A stretch of 8,167 bases of DNA, taken from Piscirickettsiaceae bacterium (GTDB lineage Bacteria > Pseudomonadota > Gammaproteobacteria > Methylococcales > Cycloclasticaceae). The position numbers and the translations under genes are program-made. Positions 1 to 6,004 of this stretch are shown here, one piece after another. The notes beneath the pieces were generated by a model. That model made no database searches. It worked only from the letters and a program-made list of their open reading frames with translations, and was not told where the DNA came from. The DNA lies in the NCBI GenBank assembly GCA_002401365.1, contig NVSW01000088.1, positions 1-8,167 of the forward strand, in the 5' to 3' direction. Numbering within the stretch: position 1 is the stretch's first letter; each line of letters starts with the position of its first letter.

Positions 1-1417
1 GTGCGCGACTAAGGGCGTGACGCATTTCTATATCCAAGTGATTAGTAGGCTCATCAAGCAGTAATAAATTAGGTTTTTGATAGACCAGGATGGCGAGCGC
101 TAAGCGGGCTTTTTCACCGCCCGAGAAAGGCGCTACAGTTTCTAATGCTTTGTCGCCATGAAAACCGAAACCACCTAGAAAGTTTCTTAGATCACGTTCG
201 GTTGCTTTTTTATTGAGGCGTTGAATATGCAGCAATGGAGATGCGTTACCGTCTAGTTGTTCGAGTTGGTGCTGGGCAAAATAGCCAATTTTAAGGCTTT
301 CCGCGCAATCAACTGAGCCAGTGGTGGTTTTGTTATTACCTGCTAGTAGTTTGATGAGCGTTGATTTGCCTGCGCCGTTAGGCCCCAGTAATGCCAGCCT
401 GTCGCCAGGTTTTATAGACATTGAGATGCCGTTTAAAATAACCTTGTCGGCGTATGCGAATGTAGCCTTTTCTACTTTAATAAGCGGATTGGAAACGCGC
501 TTGGGTTTAAAAAATTCAAAGTGGAACGGTGAGTCTATATGGGCAGCAGATATCAATTCCATGCGTTCTAGAGCTTTTAACCGGCTTTGAGCTTGCTTAG
601 CTTTAGTGGCTTTGGCTTTAAATCGATCAACATAGCTTTGGATATGAGCACGTTCTTTTTGTTGACGCTCAAAGTTTGATTGTTGCTGCGAGAGCCGTTC
701 CGCACGGGCGCGTTCAAATTGAGAGTAGTTGCCGCTATAGAGTGTTGCGCTTTGCTGTTCGATATGTAGAACATTGCTAACAACAGCATCTAAGAAATCA
801 CGGTCGTGAGATATCATCAGTAAGGTGCCGGCATAGCTTTGTAACCATTCTTGTAACCAGATAACAGCATCCAAGTCTAAGTGATTGGTCGGTTCGTCGA
901 GTAATAAAATATCTGAGCGGCACATCAGTGCTTTTGCAAGGTTCAATCGTACGCGCCAACCACCTGAAAAACTGGAAACAGGGTTGTTTAAATCAGCTTG
1001 TTTAAAGCCGAGCCCGCCTAATAATATAGCGGCGCGTGAGTTAGCGGTATAACCGTGAATGGTGTCTAAATCTGCGTAAAGCTCCGCAGCGCGGTGGCCA
1101 TCATTTTTTTCCTCGGCGGCAGCAAGTTGTACTTCAATATGACGTAATTCTGCATCGCCATCAATGACAAATTCAATGGCTGCTTGATCGGTTACAGATA
1201 ACTCCTGAGCCACGTGCGCGATAATAAAACCGGGTTGAATAGAAAAATCACCGCTATCGGCTTGAATGTCATCTAGCACCATGGCAAATAGACTCGACTT
1301 TCCACAACCATTCGAGCCGCTAATGCCAACGCGCTGACCGGAATGTACCGTGAAGGAGACGTTCTCGAATAACAGTTTAACGCCTCGTCGAAGCGATACG
1401 TTGGTTAACTTCAGCAT
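1..1417 (-). CDS. yheS: ABC-F family ATPase YheS (partial, C-terminus beyond left edge)
   Basis: This is a soluble ABC-F protein, a duplicated ATPase without membrane domains; the family binds the ribosome and modulates translation. 472 residues are visible, starting MLKLTNVSLRRG. The first ATPase domain has Walker A GSNGCGKSS (34-42), signature FSGGWR (150-155) and Walker B LLLDEPTNHLD (about 171-181), then SHDRDFLD. A charged inter-domain linker follows, with a stretch (FKAKATKAKQAQSRLKALER) that closely resembles E. coli YheS as I recall it. The second domain has Walker A GPNGAGKST (345-353), signature FSGGEK (431-436) and LLLLDEPTNHLD before the sequence runs out. E. coli YheS is about 637 residues, so roughly a quarter is missing off the edge. 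The ATG at 1415-1417 begins right at the first beta strand and has no clear Shine-Dalgarno. The gene is divergent from recQ. The frame is intact throughout. The YheS assignment is firmer than any precise role, as the cellular function of YheS is poorly defined. Confidence 0.93.
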   Translation of the reverse strand, partial: MLKLTNVSLRRGVKLLFENVSFTVHSGQRVGISGSNGCGKSSLFAMVLDDIQADSGDFSIQPGFIIAHVAQELSVTDQAAIEFVIDGDAELRHIEVQLAAAEEKNDGHRAAELYADLDTIHGYTANSRAAILLGGLGFKQADLNNPVSSFSGGWRVRLNLAKALMCRSDILLLDEPTNHLDLDAVIWLQEWLQSYAGTLLMISHDRDFLDAVVSNVLHIEQQSATLYSGNYSQFERARAERLSQQQSNFERQQKERAHIQSYVDRFKAKATKAKQAQSRLKALERMELISAAHIDSPFHFEFFKPKRVSNPLIKVEKATFAYADKVILNGISMSIKPGDRLALLGPNGAGKSTLIKLLAGNNKTTTGSVDCAESLKIGYFAQHQLEQLDGNASPLLHIQRLNKKATERDLRNFLGGFGFHGDKALETVAPFSGGEKARLALAILVYQKPNLLLLDEPTNHLDIEMRHALSRA

Positions 1418-1444
1418 GTCGTGGATGATTTAATGGAAAGGCGC

Positions 1445-1475
1445 ATTATACCCAAAGGGCATAAGTCTCACACAA
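1445..1475 (-). promoter_or_regulatory. Putative sigma-70 promoter of yheS
   Basis: Reading the minus strand, a perfect TATAAT lies at 1450-1445, placing a start of transcription near 1438 and a leader of about 20 bases before the yheS ATG at 1417. The -35 is weak: GTGTGA (1473-1468) at 17-bp spacing or TTGTGT (1475-1470) at 19. The -10 hexamer overlaps the left copy of a 17-bp repeated motif, so a protein binding there would compete with RNA polymerase. The hexamer is seen directly; promoter activity is inferred. Confidence 0.5.
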
Positions 1476-1515
1476 ACCAAATTCGGTTTGGCTTGGCTTT
1501 ATACCCAAAGGGCAT
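1446..1515. repeat. Paired 17-bp near-palindromic repeats flanking a central inverted repeat
   Basis: TTATACCCAAAGGGCAT occurs identically at 1446-1462 and 1499-1515, 53 bp apart, close to five helical turns. Each copy contains the dyad AT-n-CCC-nnn-GGG-n-AT, an operator-like symmetry. Between them, CAAACC (1473-1478) and GGTTTG (1485-1490) form an inverted repeat whose centre (1481.5) coincides exactly with the midpoint of the two dyads. The left copy overlaps the yheS -10 and the right copy lies just upstream of the recQ promoter candidate. It could be a pair of operators in a divergent control region, or a local duplication of a dispersed intergenic repeat. Confidence 0.6.
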
Positions 1516-1532
1516 CGACAATTGCTTCAGCT

Positions 1533-1563
1533 TTGTCAGTCAGGCTTATGTTTATGCGATAAT
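1533..1563 (+). promoter_or_regulatory. Putative extended -10 promoter of recQ
   Basis: TGCGATAAT (1555-1563) is an extended -10 element matching TGnTATAAT at all but one position. A TTGTCA lies at 1533-1538, but its 19-bp spacing is long, so the extended -10 would have to carry the promoter. Transcription would start near 1570, leaving about 23 bases before the recQ ATG at 1593. No LexA-type CTGT-n8-ACAG box is visible nearby. Confidence 0.4.
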
Positions 1564-1592
1564 TGGCATTCTTTACATACATCGTCTCCGCA

Positions 1593-3707
1593 ATGAATAA
1601 CGCTTTATCTATTTTGCAAAAAACCTTTGGTTACGAAGAGTTTCGTCAGCCACAAAAGGAGATTATTAGTGAATTAGTTAATGGTCGCGATGCCTTTGTT
1701 CTTATGCCGACCGGTGGCGGTAAATCCTTGTGCTATCAAATTCCAGCTTTGTTGCGTGAGGGTACGGCAATAATTGTGTCGCCTCTGATTGCTTTGATGC
1801 AAGATCAAGTGGATGCGTTAAATCAGTTGGGTATTAAGGCGGCGTATTTAAATTCAACCTTAAAAGTAAGCGAAGCACGTCAGGTAGAGCAACAACTGCT
1901 CAACGGTGATCTAGACTTGCTGTATGTTGCGCCAGAACGCTTGTTAAATGAAGCGATGTTATTGTTATTAGAGCGTTGTGAATTAGCGTTGTTTGCGATT
2001 GATGAAGCGCATTGTGTGTCCCAATGGGGACACGACTTTAGGCCGGAATATCAAAAACTACGGATTCTTCACGAGCGTTTTCCTAAGGTGCCACGCATTG
2101 CGTTAACAGCAACGGCGGATCAACGAACGCGCGATGAAATTATTACTCAACTGCAGTTAGAAAAAGCGGCTGTTTTTATCAATAGTTTTGACCGTCCGAA
2201 TATCCACTATGCGATTTCTGAAGGTAATAACCCGAAGCTGCGAATGTGGCGGTTTTTACAAGAAAACCATGCCAATGATGCTGGTATTGTGTATTGTTTA
2301 TCGCGCAAAAAAGTTGAGGCAACGGCTGAGTGGCTGACGGATCAAGGGCGAGTGGCTTTGCCGTATCACGCTGGGCTGCCACAAGAAATAAGGCAACAAA
2401 ATCAACAACGGTTTTTACGCGAAGAAGGCGTCATTATAGTGGCGACAATTGCCTTTGGCATGGGTATCGATAAACCCGACGTGCGTTTTGTAGCGCATTT
2501 GAGCTTGCCTAAAAGTATTGAGGCGTACTACCAAGAAACCGGCCGTGCAGGGCGTGATGGTGAACCGGCAAACGCTTGGATGGCGTATGGCTTGCAAGAT
2601 GTATTAACGTTGCGCCAATTTGTGCAAAACTCAACCGCGGATGAAGCGCATAAGCGTGTGGAGCACAGTAAGCTGGAGTCCATGCTGGGGCTTTGTGAGT
2701 TAATTGCTTGCCGTCGCCAAGCGTTGCTAGGTTACTTTGATGAGGTGCTGGATAATGCATGTGGTGCTTGTGATAATTGCGTGTCACCGCCTGAAAAGTG
2801 GGACGGTACTGAGGCGGCACAAAAGGTGTTGTCAACTATTTACCGCACGGGGCAGCGCTTTGGGGTGAATTATATTGTGGATGTTTTAACTGGCAAAACG
2901 GATGACAGGATTCAACACAATAAACATGATCAATTAAGCACGTTTGGTATTGGCACAGAGTTTTCGACCATTGAATGGCGTGCCATTTTTCGCCAATTAA
3001 TTGCCTTGGGTTATATCAATGTGGATGCGGAGAGTCACGGTGCATTAAAGCTAAGCGAAACCTGTAGAGCGGTGTTACGTGGCGAGAAAATATTAGATTT
3101 ACGTAAACAACGTAAAGAAGAAAAGCTAACAACAGAGAAAAAGAAGAAAAGTCCCGTTCGACCACAGGATGAGCCATTATGGCAAGCACTGCGGGCGTTG
3201 AGAATGCAATTAGCGGAGGATTCCGGCGTGCCGCCATACGTAATTTTTCATGATGCGACGTTACAAGAGATGGTTAAAAAACGCCCTATTGCAGAGGCAG
3301 ACATGCGCTACATTTCGGGTGTAGGGGATCAAAAAATAAAGCGCTATGGCAAGCAATTTCTTGCTGAGATTGCAAAACACCCACTAGCGGCATTACTCAA
3401 TAATCGTTTAAGCGCAACCGTCAACGAGACCCTGTTGTTGTATCAAGGCGGTGCAAGCGTGGATGATATTTCTGCTCAGCGTGGCGTAAAAGACAATACT
3501 ATTTATGGTCATTTAGCAGATGCCATTGAGGTAGGGTTACTCGACGTAAAAGATGTTTTAGACTTGAATGATAACGAATATCAAGAGATCATAATGATGA
3601 TTGAATCGTTGGAAGATGAGTCCAAGGGGCGGATAAAACCGATTTATGAAGCGTTGGACGAGGAATACGATTACGGCGTTATTAAGTGCGTTCAAGCATC
3701 AATATAA
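1593..3707 (+). CDS. recQ: ATP-dependent DNA helicase RecQ with C-terminal HTH-like extension
   Basis: RecQ is a superfamily 2 3'-to-5' DNA helicase acting in recombination and in repair of stalled forks. The 704 residues show, in order, motif 0 (FRQPQ, 17-21), Walker A MPTGGGKS (38-45), DEAH box (137-140) with the aromatic-rich loop SQWGHDFRPEY (143-153), the second helicase lobe with AFGMGIDKPDVRF and motif VI YYQETGRAGRDG, and the zinc-binding cysteines C373, C390, C393 and C396, spaced exactly as in E. coli. A winged-helix RQC domain follows, then an HRDC domain at about 525-600 (VPPYVIFHDATL). About 100 more residues, absent from the 609-residue E. coli protein, contain a helix-turn-helix-like segment (GGASVDDISAQRGVKDNTI) resembling the HTH_40-type tail of some RecQ proteins. 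I chose the ATG at 1593 because it is followed directly by the conserved N-terminus. An upstream in-frame TTG at 1563 overlaps the putative -10. No clear ribosome site precedes either. Confidence 0.95.
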   Translation: MNNALSILQKTFGYEEFRQPQKEIISELVNGRDAFVLMPTGGGKSLCYQIPALLREGTAIIVSPLIALMQDQVDALNQLGIKAAYLNSTLKVSEARQVEQQLLNGDLDLLYVAPERLLNEAMLLLLERCELALFAIDEAHCVSQWGHDFRPEYQKLRILHERFPKVPRIALTATADQRTRDEIITQLQLEKAAVFINSFDRPNIHYAISEGNNPKLRMWRFLQENHANDAGIVYCLSRKKVEATAEWLTDQGRVALPYHAGLPQEIRQQNQQRFLREEGVIIVATIAFGMGIDKPDVRFVAHLSLPKSIEAYYQETGRAGRDGEPANAWMAYGLQDVLTLRQFVQNSTADEAHKRVEHSKLESMLGLCELIACRRQALLGYFDEVLDNACGACDNCVSPPEKWDGTEAAQKVLSTIYRTGQRFGVNYIVDVLTGKTDDRIQHNKHDQLSTFGIGTEFSTIEWRAIFRQLIALGYINVDAESHGALKLSETCRAVLRGEKILDLRKQRKEEKLTTEKKKKSPVRPQDEPLWQALRALRMQLAEDSGVPPYVIFHDATLQEMVKKRPIAEADMRYISGVGDQKIKRYGKQFLAEIAKHPLAALLNNRLSATVNETLLLYQGGASVDDISAQRGVKDNTIYGHLADAIEVGLLDVKDVLDLNDNEYQEIIMMIESLEDESKGRIKPIYEALDEEYDYGVIKCVQASI

Positions 3708-3754
3708 AGCCAGCATTAAGTTGACGGTTTATCTTCAATTTCCATAAAACTTAC

Positions 3755-3827
3755 GACTGCATGGACGCAGGAGATAGAGCACCAAGAGTAGGCGCTTGAG
3801 GCGACGCAGGAGCAGTTGCCGATAAGG
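3755..3827. repeat. Repeat-like patch in the recQ/SulP convergent gap
   Basis: The 120-bp gap between two convergent genes contains GACGCAGGAG twice (3764-3773 and 3803-3812, 39 bp apart), and CTGC-ATGGAC-GCAG (3758-3771) can form a four-pair hairpin. The patch is purine-biased and GC-richer than the AT-rich stretch just after the recQ stop (3708-3750). It resembles the short dispersed intergenic repeats found in many gammaproteobacteria, but only this one locus is visible. No hairpin followed by a T-run, and so no clear terminator for either gene, was seen here. Confidence 0.35.
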
Positions 3828-5387
3828 TTACGAGTCTAACGTATCGTCTGCAACTTTGTATTTTGGGTCTTCAATCACATTTACTTCAATCAGTTTTCTC
3901 GCCTTATGTAACAGTTTGATGCACTCAGGGCTAAGGTGGCGTAAATGTAAGGTTTTGCCAGCTTTTAGATAACGTTCTGCTAAGACGTCAATGGCTTCAA
4001 TGCCGGAATGGTCAGATACACGCGAGCGCACAAAATCAATAATGACCTCTTGAGGATCATTAACTGGGTCGAAGTGCTCGCGGAAATTATGTATAGATGC
4101 AAAGAATAAAGGGCCAACGGGTTTGTATATTTTTACACCGTCGTGCTCTTCAATTTCAAAATGCATGTTTTTTGCATGTGTCCAAGCAAAAACCAGTGTT
4201 GACATGATAACGCCAACCACCACGGCAATTGCTAAGTCAGACGCGACGGTAACCACCGCAACGGTAATACCAACCAACGTATCCGATATAGGGATGCGCC
4301 CTAATAAGCGAAAACTCGCCCATTCAAATGTGCCTAATACCACCATAAACATGACACCAACTAAGGCGGCGACAGGAATCATCTCAATTAAAGATGAGCC
4401 GACTAAAATAAATGCCAGTAAGAATAAAGCAGCGGCGACACCAGAGGCACGACCTCGACCACCAGAGTTGATGTTAATCATGCTTTGGCCAATCATTGCA
4501 CAACCGCCCATGCCGCCAAAAAATCCAGTAGCAATATTTGCAACACCTTGCCCTACGCATTCTTTATTACCACGGCCACGTGTTTGGGTAATTTCATCGA
4601 TGAGTGTGAGCGTTAATAAAGACTCAATTAAACCAATAGCAGCAAGAATGATGGCATATGGAAAAATAATTTTTAGGGTTTCTAAATTAAATGCAACACT
4701 GGGAATATGGAATTGAGGCAAGCCGCCAGCAATGGTCGACATAGGGTCGCCCGTCATATCCACAAGAACATCTTGAACAGTGCGTAAGTCCACATCTAAA
4801 CCAACAGAAATAGCAACAATGGTTGCGATAGCAGCCAATGATGAAGGCACAGCCTTGGTCAGCTTAGGTAAAAAGTGAATGATAGCCATGGTTAATGCAA
4901 CCATACCCAACATAAGCGCCATTTGATTGCCTTGTAACCAAGCAAGCTTGCCGGTAGCAGGGTCTAAAAACTGGAATTGCTGTAATTGCGCCATAAAAAT
5001 AACAATTGCTAGGCCATTAACAAAGCCTAACATCACCGGATGAGGCACGAGGCGGATAAACTTCCCTAAACGGAATAGTCCTGCCAAAATTTGTAACAAA
5101 CCCATTAATACTACCGTAGCAAATAAATACTCAACCCCATGTATGGCGACTAAGCTAACCATAACAACAGCCAGCGCACCGGTGGCACCAGAAATCATCC
5201 CTGGGCGGCCACCAATCACAGCAGTAATGAGGCCGACCATAAATGCCGCGTATAAGCCAACGAGTGGTTCAACACCTGCCACAAAGGCAAAAGCAACGGC
5301 TTCTGGTACTAGTGCAAGTGCAACGGTTAAGCCAGAAAGCAGGTCGCTTTTCAGGCTCTGAGAGCGAGAAAGAATCAGTTGAAACAT
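3828..5387 (-). CDS. SulP/SLC26-family anion transporter with STAS domain
   Basis: This is an inner-membrane secondary transporter for inorganic anions or small carboxylates; family members carry sulfate, bicarbonate or dicarboxylates, and the substrate cannot be read from sequence. The 519 residues begin with a short cytoplasmic segment and a SulP opening (SDLLSGLTVALALVPEAVAFAF), followed by a long run of hydrophobic segments to about residue 405, as expected for the 14-segment inverted-repeat fold. MISGATGALAVVM and the NIATGFFGGMGG / NINSGGRGRASG block match SulP signatures. A soluble STAS domain occupies about 409-519, with DHSGIEAI at the usual regulatory loop. Length is normal and the frame intact. 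The ATG at 5385-5387 sits at the family's usual N-terminus, though no good Shine-Dalgarno precedes it. The gene stands alone, convergent with recQ and divergent from phasin, so context gives no hint of substrate. It could be a sulfate or a bicarbonate transporter. Confidence 0.92.
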   Translation of the reverse strand: MFQLILSRSQSLKSDLLSGLTVALALVPEAVAFAFVAGVEPLVGLYAAFMVGLITAVIGGRPGMISGATGALAVVMVSLVAIHGVEYLFATVVLMGLLQILAGLFRLGKFIRLVPHPVMLGFVNGLAIVIFMAQLQQFQFLDPATGKLAWLQGNQMALMLGMVALTMAIIHFLPKLTKAVPSSLAAIATIVAISVGLDVDLRTVQDVLVDMTGDPMSTIAGGLPQFHIPSVAFNLETLKIIFPYAIILAAIGLIESLLTLTLIDEITQTRGRGNKECVGQGVANIATGFFGGMGGCAMIGQSMININSGGRGRASGVAAALFLLAFILVGSSLIEMIPVAALVGVMFMVVLGTFEWASFRLLGRIPISDTLVGITVAVVTVASDLAIAVVVGVIMSTLVFAWTHAKNMHFEIEEHDGVKIYKPVGPLFFASIHNFREHFDPVNDPQEVIIDFVRSRVSDHSGIEAIDVLAERYLKAGKTLHLRHLSPECIKLLHKARKLIEVNVIEDPKYKVADDTLDS

Positions 5388-5410
5388 GTGGTTTGGTCGC
5401 TTTGTTAGGA

Positions 5411-5429
5411 AAGGCTCGATAAAAGCCTT
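5411..5429 (-). other. Hairpin in the SulP gene leader
   Basis: AAGGCT (5411-5416) and AGCCTT (5424-5429) are perfectly complementary around a 7-base loop. In the predicted SulP transcript this falls just after the start of transcription and ends about 24 bases before the ATG. It lacks a following T-run, so it is not an obvious terminator. It may stabilise the 5' end or mark a regulator site, or be chance. Confidence 0.3.
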
Positions 5430-5441
5430 AAAGAACTGTTA

Positions 5442-5450
5442 ATTATAGCA
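5442..5450 (-). promoter_or_regulatory. Putative extended -10 promoter of the SulP gene
   Basis: On the minus strand, TGCTATAAT (5450-5442) is a perfect extended -10 element. The best -35 choices at normal spacing (for example CTGCAA at 16 bp) match poorly, which is typical for extended -10 promoters. Transcription would begin near 5435, giving a leader of about 48 bases that contains a hairpin. Confidence 0.55.
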
Positions 5451-5503
5451 GAACATTGTGCGTTTGCAGCATTAGCAAAATATTCATCGAGCTGTAACAA
5501 GGT

Positions 5504-5512
5504 TGTAATAAT
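5504..5512 (+). promoter_or_regulatory. Putative promoter of the phasin gene
   Basis: TGTAATAAT (5504-5512) resembles an extended -10 (TGn followed by AATAAT, five of six consensus bases). The -35 candidate TTCATC (5483-5488) is weak at 18-bp spacing. The element sits about 49 bases upstream of the start codon in an AT-rich stretch. Its activity is inferred only. Confidence 0.35.
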
Positions 5513-5547
5513 ATCCTTTTAGTATTCCTCTGACGTTAAACCAGATA

Positions 5548-5555
5548 AAAGGAAA
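5548..5555 (+). promoter_or_regulatory. Ribosome binding site of the phasin gene
   Basis: AAAGGAAA at 5548-5555 is a recognisable Shine-Dalgarno, with GGA ending 7 bases before the ATG at 5561 but only 4 before the adjacent GTG at 5558. The spacing favours ATG. It is the clearest ribosome site in the window; most other genes here lack one. Confidence 0.6.
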
Positions 5556-5560
5556 CTGTG

Positions 5561-5923
5561 ATGATAAATAATATTGAAGAACTAATGGTATCGGCTAAAA
5601 AACTAGCCGTATTGAATAAATCTCAACTAGAAAAAGCGGCATTAGCGCAACAAGAGGCGGTTAAAGAGAGCGTTGCACTGGCAGAAGTGAGAATGAAAGC
5701 TGCAACAAATATTAAAGACGTTTCAAGTTTTAATGACTTTATCCTTGAACAAATGGAATTCGCTCAAAGTGGCGTTGAAAAAATGATGGCTGACAGTAAA
5801 GCCTTGTTTGACGGAGCTAAAACTTATAACGAAGAAGTTATAAAGCTAGTGCAAGAAGGCAATAATTCTATGCTCAATGACGTGACCGAAACGGTTAAAA
5901 AATTGCCAAAAAAAGTCGCGTAA
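5561..5923 (+). CDS. Phasin family protein (PHA granule-associated)
   Basis: Phasins are small amphipathic proteins that coat polyhydroxyalkanoate granules in the cytoplasm and control their size and number. The 120-residue product is almost entirely predicted helix, rich in Ala, Lys, Glu and Val with no cysteine, and has the family's look: an N-terminal NIEELMVSAKKLAVLNKSQLEKAA, a central segment FNDFILEQMEFAQSGVEKMM, and a lysine-rich end (VKKLPKKVA). Length fits the phasin_2-type proteins. ATG at 5561 is preferred over the GTG one codon earlier because of Shine-Dalgarno spacing. No PHA synthase, reductase or thiolase lies in the window, so the gene is an orphan here, divergent from the SulP transporter and convergent with dbpA. 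Low-complexity helical proteins are easily over-assigned; a generic coiled-coil protein is the main alternative. Confidence 0.75.
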   Translation: MINNIEELMVSAKKLAVLNKSQLEKAALAQQEAVKESVALAEVRMKAATNIKDVSSFNDFILEQMEFAQSGVEKMMADSKALFDGAKTYNEEVIKLVQEGNNSMLNDVTETVKKLPKKVA

Positions 5924-6004
5924 AAGCCCATCGTTAAAGAGTAAAGGAGAATAATTGTACATGGATGTACATCTTTCTTTTTTAGGAAAAGAATAACGGG
6001 CTTT
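5923..6004. terminator. Nested-hairpin region between phasin and dbpA, probably a bidirectional terminator
   Basis: AAAGCCC (5923-5929) pairs with GGGCTTT (5998-6004), and GTTA (5933-5936) with TAAC (5994-5997) after a 3-base bulge, giving an outer stem that encloses about 57 bases and overlaps both stop codons. Inside, TGTACAT (5956-5962) and ATGTACA (5965-5971) form a perfect inverted repeat, followed on the plus strand by a T-rich run (5972-5983, TCTTTCTTTTTT). The inner hairpin plus T-run fits a weak rho-independent terminator for phasin. On the minus strand the outer GGGCTTTT could serve dbpA. The inner stem is AT-rich, so strength is uncertain. Confidence 0.5.

Noticed and set aside
321..590. 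89-codon plus-strand open frame opposite yheS
   Set aside because: It overlaps the second ATPase domain of yheS in antisense and shows no independent signal; the conserved Walker A and linker explain the sequence.
1441..1515. The 17-bp repeats as a CRISPR array or attachment site
   Set aside because: There are only two copies, the spacing is longer than normal CRISPR spacers, and no cas, integrase or tRNA lies nearby.
2509..2835. 108-codon minus-strand open frame inside recQ
   Set aside because: It is antisense to motif VI and the zinc-binding region of RecQ; the His/Pro-rich product has no recognisable features.
1593..3707. RecQ as part of a helicase-based phage-defence cassette
   Set aside because: The neighbours are housekeeping genes with no nuclease, methylase or sensor partner, and the domain order is that of ordinary cellular RecQ.
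4123..4716. 197-codon open frame on the plus strand inside the SulP gene
   Set aside because: It is exactly antisense to a well-conserved transporter, its product is a low-complexity Thr/Pro/Ala/Ile-rich sequence typical of antisense membrane-gene shadows, and it has no family likeness.
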